A DNA stretch of 64,000 nucleotides from Parahaliea mediterranea (GTDB lineage: Bacteria > Pseudomonadota > Gammaproteobacteria > Pseudomonadales > Halieaceae): contig NZ_QEWO01000005.1 of assembly GCF_003402235.1 (NCBI RefSeq), forward strand, positions 434,001-498,000. Reading direction: 5' to 3'. Below the pieces are notes generated by a model. That model did no database searches. It was given only the letters and a program-made list of their open reading frames with translations, and was not told the DNA's origin. The position numbers and the translations under genes were made by a program. Positions 1-8,523 of this stretch are shown one piece after another. Every line of letters begins with the position of its first letter. The stretch's first letter is position 1.

Positions 1-400
1 AGGCAGCGGCCGCGCCGCCTTCCTGTAGTGCCGCGCGCCAGCGCTTGAGTGTGGGCACCGCCATCATCTCCGGGTTGCCGTCAATAATCTGGTTGATCAC
101 GCCCATGCCGTCGGAGTGGTCGGTCACCATGAACCAGTCGAAGGGGCGCTGCAGCTGGGCCTTTTGCCCGGTGTTGGAGGTAACCGCCTGGCCCAGGCCA
201 AACTGGTAGGCCTGGAAGGGGTCCACCACGGCGCCGTCCATGCCGGCATCGGCGGACCAGCCGGTGTGTACGTGGGTATCGCCAAACAGGGCCTGGCGCG
301 GGTAGTCGTCTTTGGCCAGGGCCGGCAGGCTGGTGCTGGCTTTTGCTGCAAACAGGGCGGCGAGCAAGGCGGAGAAAAGAGTGCGGCGGGGGAAGAACAT
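1..400 (-). CDS. DUF3604 family protein, N-terminal part (runs off window)
   Basis: Only the first 133 codons are present; the rest lies left of the window. The protein begins with a hydrophobic signal peptide (about residues 1-30), suggesting export. A motif GDTHVHTGWSADAG follows, and further on FMVTDHSDGMGV. This THVHTGWS plus DHSDG pair is typical of DUF3604 proteins, which resemble PHP-type metal-dependent phosphoesterases; the histidines and aspartates would bind metal. The start at 400 was chosen because signal peptide and domain follow directly, and a GAGAAG stretch lies upstream. Substrate unknown. Confidence 0.75.
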   Translation of the reverse strand, partial: MFFPRRTLFSALLAALFAAKASTSLPALAKDDYPRQALFGDTHVHTGWSADAGMDGAVVDPFQAYQFGLGQAVTSNTGQKAQLQRPFDWFMVTDHSDGMGVINQIIDGNPEMMAVPTLKRWRAALQEGGAAAA

Positions 401-567
401 GGCGGCTTCTCGCAGTATGGTCAACGTTGCAGCCAAGCTTAGCAGCTGGGCGGGAAATTGCCGTGGAAAAACGGCCATTGGCACTGGCCGCGCCGGGCAT
501 TGGCGCAGCGGCGCCCATTGGCTAGGCTGTGGGTAGCGTGCGCCATAACAATAAGGACGGTGATTTC

Positions 568-2094
568 ATGCAACGACAGACAGCAAGGCCGGCGCTGGCG
601 CTGGCATTGATGGCGGCCCTGGTGGCCTGCAGTGATTCCAGCGACCGGGCGCGAGACACCGCGCCCCCCGAACCCCAGTACCTGAGCATTCCCCAGCCGG
701 CGGTGGCCGCACCCCCAGACGCGGGCGCCATTGCCCTGCTGTCCACCAGTTTCGATCTGGCCGAGGTGGGCTACGAGCAGCAGGAGTACTTCATCAGCGG
801 TAGCGCGAGTGCCTTTACCAACCTCGGTGAGCTGGGCAGCGATGGCCGCTGGGAGGTGGAGCCCGGCGAGCAGGCGCAGTACCGCACGCGCATTGTGGTG
901 TATCGCCCGCAGAACGCGGCGGATTTCAGCGGCACGGTACTGCTGGAATGGCTGAACGTGACCGCAGGCTTCGACACCCCGCCCAGCTATGGTTCCGGCC
1001 ATGTGGAAATGCTGCGCGCCGGCCATGTGTGGGCCGGCGTGTCGGCGCAGATTGTCGGCATCGAAGGCGCCGAGAACCCCCTGGTGCCGCTGCACCTGAA
1101 AGCCGCCCAGCCGGAACGCTACGCCAGCCTGGAGCACCCCGGCGACAGCTTCGCCTACGACATTTTTGCCCAGGCCGGCCAGGCCCTGCGCCGCCCGGCG
1201 GAACTGGACCTGCTGAACGGCCTGGTGCCCCAGCGGATCATCGCCCTTGGCGAATCCCAGTCCGCCGGCCGCCTGGTGACCTTCATCAACGCCGTACACC
1301 CGCTGTACAACGCCTTCGATGGCTACCTGGTGCACAGCCGTGGCGATGGCAGCCCCGCCCTGGCCCAGGCGCCGCAGGTGGACATTCCCACCCCGCCGGT
1401 GGTGACGATTCGCGATGACCTGAACGTGCCGGTGCTGAACTTCCAGACAGAAACCGACGTGATTGCCCTGGGCGCGGTGACCGACCGCCAGGATGACAGC
1501 GATCGCTTCCGCCTGTGGGAAGTGGCCGGCTCGGCCCACGGGGATTACTACTCTTTTGTGGCGGGACGCGCCGACACCGGCCAAGACCCCTACTTTGCCG
1601 TGGTGGTGGAACAGAGCGCGATTCTCGGTTTCATCCAGTGCGAACGGCCGATGAACGCAGGGCCCATGCCCTGGGTGTTCAACGCCGCCCTGCGCGCCCT
1701 GGAGGCCTGGGTAAAAGACGGCACCGCGCCACCTGCGGCGCCGCGACTGGCGGTCAACGATGCCGGCGATGCCCTGCTGCGCGACAGCGACGGCATTGCC
1801 ACCGGCGGTATTCGCACCCCCTACGTGGATGCACCGCCCGGGATACTGACCGGCGAGCCCAACGGCGGCGACCCCTTCTGCTTCCTGTTTGGCACCACCG
1901 AGCTGTTCTCTGCCGACCACATGGCCGCGCGTTATACCGACCAGGCGGGTTACGAAAACGCCGTGGCCGAGAGCGCTGATGCCGCCGTGGCCGCCGGCTT
2001 CCTGCTGCCACAGGATGCCGAGCGCATCAAGGCGGCGGCAGCGCTGCAGTGGCAGTTTCTGTACGACTCCTGCCCGCTTTGCGCCGCGCCATAG
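568..2094 (+). CDS. alpha/beta-hydrolase-domain lipoprotein
   Basis: A 508-residue protein with a lipoprotein signal: hydrophobic stretch then LVAC with the lipidated cysteine at 21. It is therefore probably anchored in a membrane facing the periplasm. The body matches the large alpha/beta hydrolase domain family: nucleophile elbow GESQS with Ser230, and a late histidine in GSAHGDYYSF. Such proteins are putative esterases of unknown substrate. The start at 568 is preceded by AAGGACGG at good spacing; a longer reading frame from 529 lacks a signal peptide at its N-terminus. It is divergent from the DUF3604 gene. Specificity cannot be read from the sequence. Confidence 0.75.
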   Translation: MQRQTARPALALALMAALVACSDSSDRARDTAPPEPQYLSIPQPAVAAPPDAGAIALLSTSFDLAEVGYEQQEYFISGSASAFTNLGELGSDGRWEVEPGEQAQYRTRIVVYRPQNAADFSGTVLLEWLNVTAGFDTPPSYGSGHVEMLRAGHVWAGVSAQIVGIEGAENPLVPLHLKAAQPERYASLEHPGDSFAYDIFAQAGQALRRPAELDLLNGLVPQRIIALGESQSAGRLVTFINAVHPLYNAFDGYLVHSRGDGSPALAQAPQVDIPTPPVVTIRDDLNVPVLNFQTETDVIALGAVTDRQDDSDRFRLWEVAGSAHGDYYSFVAGRADTGQDPYFAVVVEQSAILGFIQCERPMNAGPMPWVFNAALRALEAWVKDGTAPPAAPRLAVNDAGDALLRDSDGIATGGIRTPYVDAPPGILTGEPNGGDPFCFLFGTTELFSADHMAARYTDQAGYENAVAESADAAVAAGFLLPQDAERIKAAAALQWQFLYDSCPLCAAP

Positions 2095-2187
2095 GCGGCG
2101 GCTCTGGCAGTGGGGGCGCAGAGCGCTTCAAGTCTGGCTGGATGATATGGCCAGCCGCTGACAGGGGCGGGTTCCGCTACATGCGGC

Positions 2188-2589
2188 TCAGTCCAGGGCG
2201 GCGACGGCGGAAATTTCCACCAGCATGTCCGGATAGGCCAGCTGCGACACCCCAACCAGGGTCGAGGCGTGCGCAGGAAAGGGCTTGCCGTCCAGGGCCT
2301 GGTTCATGGCACTCACGAACTGTTCGGTGACCTGGGCGTTGAGTCCAACGAGGTAAATGGTTGAGCTGACCACCTGCTCGGGGCGGGCGCCAACGGCGGC
2401 CAGGGCCTGTCGTAGATTCTGGTAGGCCTGGATCGTCTGGGCGACGTAATCGCCGGCGCCAATCAGGGTAAAGTGCTCGTCGTAGGCGCCCTGCCCGGCA
2501 ATATGGGCCAGGCGGCCTTCGCTGACCACGACATGGCTCATGCCCTTCGCGGTGAACAGGCCCCTGGGCTGTATGTGCTTGATTGCCAT
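2188..2589 (-). CDS. RidA/YjgF/UK114 family protein
   Basis: A 133-residue protein of normal RidA length. RidA enzymes hydrolyse reactive enamine/imine intermediates released by PLP enzymes. Family features visible are the N-terminal GLFTAKGMSHVVV region, IAGQGAYD, an alternating Q-T-xxxxxNLRQALAAVG helix and a late region LAYPDMLVEISAVAALD. The canonical C-terminal arginine of archetypal RidA (…R-P…E…A) is not evident, so this may be one of the other Rid subfamilies, whose activity is unproven. It lies just downstream of the MOSC gene on the same strand with a 15-bp gap and may share its transcript. Confidence 0.82.
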   Translation of the reverse strand: MAIKHIQPRGLFTAKGMSHVVVSEGRLAHIAGQGAYDEHFTLIGAGDYVAQTIQAYQNLRQALAAVGARPEQVVSSTIYLVGLNAQVTEQFVSAMNQALDGKPFPAHASTLVGVSQLAYPDMLVEISAVAALD

Positions 2590-2604
2590 GCGTGCCTCCT
2601 TCGC

Positions 2605-3495
2605 TTATGGGTCGCCTTGGGTGAGGTAGACGGGGTCGCCCACGGTAACGGTGCCCGGGCGAAGAACGCGTGCGTTGACCCCAAGGTTGCGGCCCGCCAG
2701 TTGGGCAATGGCCCTTGGCAATGCGGGTTGGGCGGCAAGCCCGAAACCCGCCTGCTCCCGCCCTGGCATGCTACAGCGTAGCGTGGGCGTGTGAATGTGA
2801 ATCAGGGCTTCGCCAATGGCGAGACTGGCTCCGAGCCATTCCTGTTCCGTTAAGCGTGGCGAGGGGTGTGCCGTTTCCAGCAACAGGTTTGGGCGAAAGC
2901 GACGACAATCTGTATTCAGGCCGGATGCCTGCTCGATGTAGTGCAGAGAATCCTGGGTGAGCACGTGCAGCGGGTAGGCGTCGTACAGGGCGCCCGGCGG
3001 GGTCGCGCAGGTGGCGAGCGCATTGGCCAACTCTGTGCTGTCGATACTGAAGTCGGGCAGGGAGTCGTTGGCGGAGAGTCCGAGTTCCGCTGCAATATCC
3101 TCTGTGCTGCGCGCTGTCGGCAGCCGGTAGAAGTCGAGGTTGGCGGCGGGTTCTCGCGCGCGCAGTTGCGCAGGGTGACCTAACTGCCGGCTGAGCCATG
3201 CAGTTAGGTGGTGATTGTCGCTGGCGCACTGCGTGCCATCGGCTGCTGTCAGATTCACCGCGGCAACTCGCGGGTGGTAGTCGCCGTCACCGGGGGCCGA
3301 GAGATAGCGCGCCTGCATTGAGAGCAGCGCAGGCCACTGCTTGGCGCTGCGTATGACCGGCGCTTGCGGGTCGTAGATGGCCCAGTGCCTGTCGCCAACC
3401 AGTCCGCTGTGGGTGAGCCTGGCACATTCCATGGCCTCGCCGCCCAGGCTTTTGACCGGATAGCGCCACAACTGACTGACCTTGCCCAGCAGCAT
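2605..3495 (-). CDS. MOSC domain-containing protein
   Basis: A 296-residue protein with an N-terminal MOSC beta-barrel (LWRYPVKSLGGEAM, GLVGDRHWAIYD) and a C-terminal MOSC domain that includes RFRPNLLLE and the conserved cysteine in LRCSMP. This is the layout of YcbX/mARC-type proteins, which carry a molybdenum cofactor on that cysteine and reduce N-hydroxylated compounds. ATG at 3495 has GGAGGG eight bases upstream and is preferred over the GTG at 3510. The gene probably forms a two-gene unit with the RidA-like gene. Redox partner and substrate are not evident. Confidence 0.8.
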   Translation of the reverse strand: MLLGKVSQLWRYPVKSLGGEAMECARLTHSGLVGDRHWAIYDPQAPVIRSAKQWPALLSMQARYLSAPGDGDYHPRVAAVNLTAADGTQCASDNHHLTAWLSRQLGHPAQLRAREPAANLDFYRLPTARSTEDIAAELGLSANDSLPDFSIDSTELANALATCATPPGALYDAYPLHVLTQDSLHYIEQASGLNTDCRRFRPNLLLETAHPSPRLTEQEWLGASLAIGEALIHIHTPTLRCSMPGREQAGFGLAAQPALPRAIAQLAGRNLGVNARVLRPGTVTVGDPVYLTQGDP

Positions 3496-3574
3496 TTTCA
3501 GTCCCTCCACGGGAAAGCGGCCAGTGTAGAGCCAATCGCCTCAGCGGTAAAAGCCGCTGCCGGCGCGGGATGAC

Positions 3575-4978
3575 TCAGGGCGCGGCGCCGGCGCCGGTAA
3601 TCAGCGCGCGGGATAGCAGCACGGCCCGCTCGATGCTGTCCACCGATATGCGTTCGTTGGTGCCGTGCACCGAGTCGGCCTGCTCCATTTTCAAGGTAAT
3701 GGGGTGGAAGCGGTAGATGTCGGCGGCCAGCTCACGGTAGTGGGGCGTGTCGGTGGTTGCCATCAGCATGCCAGGCACCGGCAGGGCCTGCGCTGCGGTG
3801 TCCGCGATAGCACGGCGGATCACGCCGTAGCCGGGTCCGTCGATGTTTGCGGTGGGCGGCGACGCCTTCCAGCGTTCGCTGCTGATCTCGATGTCGGGGT
3901 TGTCGATAAGCCGGGTGACGCGCTCGATGAGCTGCTCCACGCTGGTGCCGGGCAGCAGGCGAAAGTTCACTTTGGCCTCGGCCACCTGTGGCACTACGTT
4001 TTCTTTAACGCCGGCGTTGAACATGGTGATGCCGGTGGTGGAGCGCACCAGCCCCTGGGTACCGCGATCCTCGGCCATGGTGGACAGCAGCAGCGGCTTG
4101 CCCAGCCAGGGGTTGCGCATCAAAAAGCCTTTAAGGCCACCCTCCTGCTCCCCCAGGGTGGCCAGCATGAGGCGCACCGGCGCTGTCAGTTCCGGCTCGA
4201 AGGGGTTGTCCTGCAGCGTGGCGAGGGCCCGGGACAGGGTGACGATGGCGTTGTTCTTCGGCGGCATGGATGAGTGGCCGCCCTCGCCCCGGGCGGTCAG
4301 TGTGAGGGTGGCGTAGGTTTTTTCCGCCAGGTTGATCATGGCCATCGGGCGGCCCGGCAGCTGGGGGTTGTCCTCGATGATAATGCCGCCCTCGGCGATC
4401 ATATAGGCGAGCTCGATATTGTTGGAAGCCAGGTGGCTTGCAATATTCGCGGCGCCTTCGTGGCCGCCGATTTCCTCATCGTGGGCAAACGAGAAAAGCA
4501 GCGTGCGCTGAGGCTGGTAGCCGCTGCTGACCAGTTGCTCCATGGCTTCGAGGGTGGCAATGACGGATGCCTTGTCATCCAGGGCGCCGCGCCCCCAGAT
4601 ATAGCCGTCGGCGATGGCGCCGGAGAAGGGCGGGTGGCGCCAGTCGCCCTCGGTGCCCGGTTCAATCGGCACCACATCGTAGTGGGCGTCAAACAGCACC
4701 GGGGCCAGCGCGGGATCGCTACCGGGCCAGGTGAACAGCAGGCTGTAGTGATTGATGATGTCGCGTTGCAGCTGGCGGTGCACGGCGGGATAGCTCTGAC
4801 TGGCAAAGCGCAGGAAAGCATCGAAGGGCGCGTAGTCGATCTGCGAGCGGTCCTGGTGGCTGATGGTGGGCAGGCGGATGGCCGCGGCCAGGTGGTCGGC
4901 GGCGGGGCTGGCGGCGCCGGCCTTGCCGGTGGCAAGTAGCGGCAGCGCAAGGGTGGCGAGCAGAAGCCGTTTTTTCAT
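3575..4978 (-). CDS. M20-family metallopeptidase, secreted
   Basis: A 467-residue protein with a clear signal peptide (MKKRLLLATLALPLLATGKAGA). Di-zinc M20 ligands are visible: DAHYDVVP (His99, Asp101), GRGALDDK (bridging Asp134), the catalytic pair in AHDEEIGG (Glu168-Glu169) and a late VHGTNE histidine. The length and layout resemble carboxypeptidase-S-like or aminoacylase-like M20 enzymes. It is therefore likely a periplasmic peptidase or deacylase releasing amino acids. It is divergent from a PadR regulator, with two palindromes directly before its start, so it is probably repressed by that regulator. Exact substrate unknown. Confidence 0.85.
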   Translation of the reverse strand: MKKRLLLATLALPLLATGKAGAASPAADHLAAAIRLPTISHQDRSQIDYAPFDAFLRFASQSYPAVHRQLQRDIINHYSLLFTWPGSDPALAPVLFDAHYDVVPIEPGTEGDWRHPPFSGAIADGYIWGRGALDDKASVIATLEAMEQLVSSGYQPQRTLLFSFAHDEEIGGHEGAANIASHLASNNIELAYMIAEGGIIIEDNPQLPGRPMAMINLAEKTYATLTLTARGEGGHSSMPPKNNAIVTLSRALATLQDNPFEPELTAPVRLMLATLGEQEGGLKGFLMRNPWLGKPLLLSTMAEDRGTQGLVRSTTGITMFNAGVKENVVPQVAEAKVNFRLLPGTSVEQLIERVTRLIDNPDIEISSERWKASPPTANIDGPGYGVIRRAIADTAAQALPVPGMLMATTDTPHYRELAADIYRFHPITLKMEQADSVHGTNERISVDSIERAVLLSRALITGAGAAP

Positions 4979-4993
4979 GGCATGATACTTTTT

Positions 4994-5029
4994 AGTCCAG
5001 TTTGGACTTATGTTGGTCCAAAGTGGACT
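4994..5029. promoter_or_regulatory. double palindromic operator between M20 peptidase and PadR genes
   Basis: Two near-identical inverted repeats stand in tandem. AGTCCA-N3-TGGACT spans 4994-5008 and GGTCCA-N3-TGGACT spans 5015-5029. Their centres are 21 bp apart, two helical turns, so two dimers could sit on the same face. The pair lies in the 77-bp space between divergent starts at 4978 and 5056. That placement suggests a PadR operator controlling both genes. The arms differ from the classical PadR ATGT-N8-ACAT pattern. Confidence 0.7.
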
Positions 5030-5055
5030 TTTGCGCAAGTGATGGAGAACCGGTG

Positions 5056-5739
5056 ATGGCGAACCCGAGCATGGACACTACGCCTGGCAGTGCTCCCAAC
5101 AGCCCCCTGAACACAACGGCCTACAGCCTGCTCGGCCTGCTGGCCAAGCGCGACTGGGGAGCTGCCGAGCTGGCCGCATTTATGGAGCGCAGTGTGATTC
5201 GCTACATTCTGCCGCGCACCCGCAGCCAGTTGTTCAGCGAACCCAAAAAACTGGTGAAGCTCGGCCTGGCCACCGTCCACCCGGGCGCCGCCGGCGGCCG
5301 CCAGCGCAAGGTGTATCGCATTACCGCCGCCGGGCGGCGCGAGCTGAAGCGCTGGCTGAAAAGGCCGGGGGAGCCGGTGCGCATCGAGCATAAAGCGCTG
5401 CTCAAGTTCTACCTGACGGACTACCGCGACACGGCGGCCCTGCAGCTGCGGGTGAGCGAAATGCGTCAGCAGGCCCTGGCAGGCCTGGCCGACGCCCACG
5501 CCCAGTTGCAGCGGGTGGTGGACGAGGGCCTGGTGCTGGAGCAGACCGCGCCGTCGGCGGCCATGGTGTCCAACCTGGCGGCCAGTTACTTTCGCGCGCA
5601 GATGGCCTGGCTGGATACGCTGGAGGTGCGGGTGGCGGCGCTCCCGGAGGAACCAGCCGTGCGCGACTGGGCGCTGGGGCTCTACCGCGACAGTTGCGAC
5701 GAGATAGCAGCCTTGCTGGCAGCGCACAGCCCGGCCTGA
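5056..5739 (+). CDS. PadR-family transcriptional regulator
   Basis: A 227-residue DNA-binding protein. Residues about 18-100 form the PadR winged helix (AYSLLGLLAKRDWGAAEL, then KKLVKLGLATVHPG and the wing GGRQRKVYRITAAGRRELKRWL). A C-terminal helical half resembling the Vir_act_alpha_C dimerisation domain follows. The ATG at 5056 is preceded by GGAGAA at good spacing; the upstream in-frame ATG at 5002 lies inside the palindromic operator and is unlikely. The divergent M20 gene and the double palindrome suggest autoregulation and control of the peptidase. The effector is unknown. Confidence 0.85.
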   Translation: MANPSMDTTPGSAPNSPLNTTAYSLLGLLAKRDWGAAELAAFMERSVIRYILPRTRSQLFSEPKKLVKLGLATVHPGAAGGRQRKVYRITAAGRRELKRWLKRPGEPVRIEHKALLKFYLTDYRDTAALQLRVSEMRQQALAGLADAHAQLQRVVDEGLVLEQTAPSAAMVSNLAASYFRAQMAWLDTLEVRVAALPEEPAVRDWALGLYRDSCDEIAALLAAHSPA

Positions 5740-5882
5740 AGCCCGCACAAGCGCGCACCCGCCAGGCCCGGCGGCGGTACAACTAAACAGGCCATACCCC
5801 GTGCCGGGTGCGCGCAGGGCTGTGCCGGTGCCCCCGGGCGGCTAGACTGCGGCGCGCTAACACCTGACGAGGAGGGTATCCC

Positions 5883-7418
5883 GTGTTTGTTCAACGTCTG
5901 TGCGCCGTGGTGGCGCTGTGCCTGTTCAGCGTGCTCGCCGCGGCAGCCGAGCGGCCCAATATTCTGGTGATCTGGGGCGATGATATCGGCTGGTCCAACC
6001 TCAGCGCCTATCACCGCGGCATGCTGGGCGGCTCCACGCCCAATATCGACCGCATTGCCAAGGAAGGTGCGCTGTTTACCGATTACTACGGCGAGCAGAG
6101 CTGCACCGCCGGGCGCTCGGCCTTTATCACTGGCCAGCACCCCCTGCGCACCGGCCTGCTGAAGGTGGGCATGCCCGGGGCCGAGATTGGCCTGCAGGCG
6201 GAGGACCCGACCATCGCCGAGCTGCTCAAGCCCCTGGGTTATGCCACCGGCCAGTTCGGCAAGAACCACCTGGGCGACAAGGACGAGTTCCTGCCCAGCA
6301 ACCACGGCTTTGACGAGTTCTTCGGCAACCTGTACCACCTGAACGCCGAGGAAGAGCCGGAAACCTACTTCTACCCCAAAGACCCGGCCTTCCGTAAGCA
6401 ATTTGCCCCCCGCGGGGTTATCCGCTCCTACGCGGACGGGCGCATTCAGGATACGGGCCCCCTGTCGCGCAAGCGCATGGAAACGGTAGATCAGGAGTTC
6501 ACCACCGCCGCCATCGACTTCATGGACCGGTCAGTCGTGGCCAAAAAGCCCTTTTTCGTCTGGTACAACGCCACTCGCATGCACAATTGGACCCGCCTGT
6601 CCGACGAGTGGGCCGGCAGCACCGGCTACGGGCTCTATGCCGATGGTCTGAACGAGCACGACCACTACGTTGGCCAGTTGCTGGATCAGCTGGATGAACT
6701 GGGCATCGCCGATAACACCATTGTCATCTACAGCACCGACAACGGCGCCCAGTCCAACACCTACCCCGATGGCGGCTCCGAGCCCTTCCGCGGCGAAAAA
6801 GGCTCCACCTGGGAGGGCGGCTTCCGCGTGCCGGCCATGATCCGCTGGCCGGGCGTGGTGGAGCAGGGACGGGTGATCAACGATATTTTCTCCCACTTGG
6901 ACTGGATGCCAACGCTGCTGGCCGCGGCGGGGGTAGAGGACGTGGCCGGCAAGCTGAAGCAGGGCTACAGCGCTGGTGGCAAGCAGTACAAGGTGCATCT
7001 GGACGGCTACGACCAGACTGAGCTGCTGGCCGGCAAGGGCCCCGGCAAGCGTGAGATGGTGTATTACTTCGACGACAACGGCCAGTTCAACGCCGTGCGC
7101 TGGAAGGACTGGAAAATCCACTTTGCCTTCCAGATGGAGGGCTGGACCGGGCCGCGGGAGCCGCTGAACTTCCCGCGCATCATCCACCTGCGCAGCGACC
7201 CCTACGAGACCTCCATCGACTCCGGGCTCTATTCGCGCTTCTTTGGCGACCAGCTGTGGATGTTCGTGCCCATCCAGCGCTACCTGGGTGAATGGCTGGC
7301 GACCTTCCGCGCCTTCCCGCCGCGCCAGCCCACCGCCAGCTTTTCCATCGACAAGCTGATGACCCAGATGCAGATGATGCTGCAGGCGCGCCAGCAGGGC
7401 GCGGTGCCTAGGAGCTAG
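5883..7418 (+). CDS. sulfatase (arylsulfatase family, formylglycine type)
   Basis: A 511-residue type I sulfatase with a signal peptide (about residues 1-22). It opens with PNILVIWGDDIGWSNLS, whose aspartates bind calcium. The activation motif is CTAGR at Cys74, which must be oxidised to formylglycine by a maturase not seen here. Further motifs are GKNHLGD and STDNGAQSN (second metal site). It hydrolyses sulfate esters, probably in the periplasm. The GTG start is supported by GGAGGG a few bases upstream. No carbohydrate-active enzymes adjoin it, so the substrate cannot be told. It appears to be a single-gene unit. Confidence 0.88.
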   Translation: MFVQRLCAVVALCLFSVLAAAAERPNILVIWGDDIGWSNLSAYHRGMLGGSTPNIDRIAKEGALFTDYYGEQSCTAGRSAFITGQHPLRTGLLKVGMPGAEIGLQAEDPTIAELLKPLGYATGQFGKNHLGDKDEFLPSNHGFDEFFGNLYHLNAEEEPETYFYPKDPAFRKQFAPRGVIRSYADGRIQDTGPLSRKRMETVDQEFTTAAIDFMDRSVVAKKPFFVWYNATRMHNWTRLSDEWAGSTGYGLYADGLNEHDHYVGQLLDQLDELGIADNTIVIYSTDNGAQSNTYPDGGSEPFRGEKGSTWEGGFRVPAMIRWPGVVEQGRVINDIFSHLDWMPTLLAAAGVEDVAGKLKQGYSAGGKQYKVHLDGYDQTELLAGKGPGKREMVYYFDDNGQFNAVRWKDWKIHFAFQMEGWTGPREPLNFPRIIHLRSDPYETSIDSGLYSRFFGDQLWMFVPIQRYLGEWLATFRAFPPRQPTASFSIDKLMTQMQMMLQARQQGAVPRS

Positions 7419-7505
7419 GCCGCCGGCGGGATGCATGCACAACATCGCCAATGGGGGTAGGCTAGGCGGCCCAGCCAAAGCCCGAGTCTGAGCCGACCCC
7501 CTGCG

Positions 7506-8420
7506 ATGGAACTGCGACACCTGCGTTACTTTGCCGCCGTGGCCGAAACCCTGCATTTCGGCCGCGCCGCGCGCAAGCTGAACATCTCCCAGCCGCCGCT
7601 GACCCAGCAAATCCACAACCTGGAGGATGAACTGGGTGTGCAGCTGTTTGACCGCAGCCACCGCAAGGTGGCCCTGACCCCGGCCGGCGAGCTGTTCTAC
7701 CAGCGTGTGGAAGCCATCCTGCACCAGGTGGAAAAGGCCGTGGGCGATGTGCGCCAGGCGGCCCACAGCGAGGCACAGACCCTGGTGATCGGCTACATGG
7801 GCTCGGCCATCCTGCGCGAGATCATTCCCCTGGTGCGGGAGTTTCACGCCGCCCACCCACTGGTGAAGCTGGAATTTGTGATCATGCGCTCCGACGAACA
7901 GTACGAGGCCCTGCTGGACGGGCGCATCGATGTGGGTTTTGTCGATCTCACCGTGCAGCCCCTGTCGGATCGCTTTCGCAGCCAGAAGGTGGCCTTTGAA
8001 CTGGTGGTGCACGAATCGCTGGTGCTGGCGGTGAACCCCGGCCACACCCTGGCCGGGCGCGAGCAGGTGGACATTGCCGAGCTGCGCGACGAAAAGTTTG
8101 TCACCCTGCAGCGCCACCTGTTTCCCTCCAATTACGACAAGGTGGTAAGCCAGTGCCGCCAGGCGGGCTTTCGCCCGGACATTGTAGCCATGTCGGAGCA
8201 GACCGACGTGCTGCTGGCCTACGTGGCCGCCGGGGTGGGGGTGGCGCTGGTGCCGGCCTGCACCGCCGCCGCTTGGCACACCGAGGTCAGCTTTGTGGCG
8301 GTAGAGCCGCTGGCGGCGGTGGATGTGCACCTGATACTGAATGCCGAGAATCCCGCCACGGCGGTGGCCCGCTTTCGCGATGTGAGCGCGGACTACGCCC
8401 GTCGGCGCAACCGGGCCTGA
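7506..8420 (+). CDS. LysR-family transcriptional regulator
   Basis: A 304-residue LysR-type regulator: N-terminal winged helix (MELRHLRYFAAVAETLHFGRAARKLNISQPPLTQQI) and a periplasmic-binding-like effector domain from about residue 90. The start at 7506 fits the family exactly although no strong ribosome-binding site is visible. It lies 103 bp upstream of, and on the same strand as, the seven-gene run beginning with the cyclodeaminase-like gene, which it probably controls. No T-N11-A palindrome stood out in the short gap. Confidence 0.88.
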   Translation: MELRHLRYFAAVAETLHFGRAARKLNISQPPLTQQIHNLEDELGVQLFDRSHRKVALTPAGELFYQRVEAILHQVEKAVGDVRQAAHSEAQTLVIGYMGSAILREIIPLVREFHAAHPLVKLEFVIMRSDEQYEALLDGRIDVGFVDLTVQPLSDRFRSQKVAFELVVHESLVLAVNPGHTLAGREQVDIAELRDEKFVTLQRHLFPSNYDKVVSQCRQAGFRPDIVAMSEQTDVLLAYVAAGVGVALVPACTAAAWHTEVSFVAVEPLAAVDVHLILNAENPATAVARFRDVSADYARRRNRA

Positions 8421-8523
8421 GCCGGCCATTCGCCAAAGCTATCAAAACCATACGCCAGCAGTATTGGACGCACGCGGCGTGGCGCTGAATACTCGGCGCC
8501 GTTGCTGTTAGTTGTGGAGTAGT

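Noticed and set aside
439-1920. Minus-strand open frame of about 493 codons
   Set aside because: Antisense to the alpha/beta-hydrolase lipoprotein, whose signal peptide and catalytic motifs are clear.
6531-8429. Minus-strand open frame of about 632 codons
   Set aside because: Antisense to the sulfatase and LysR genes, both well supported.
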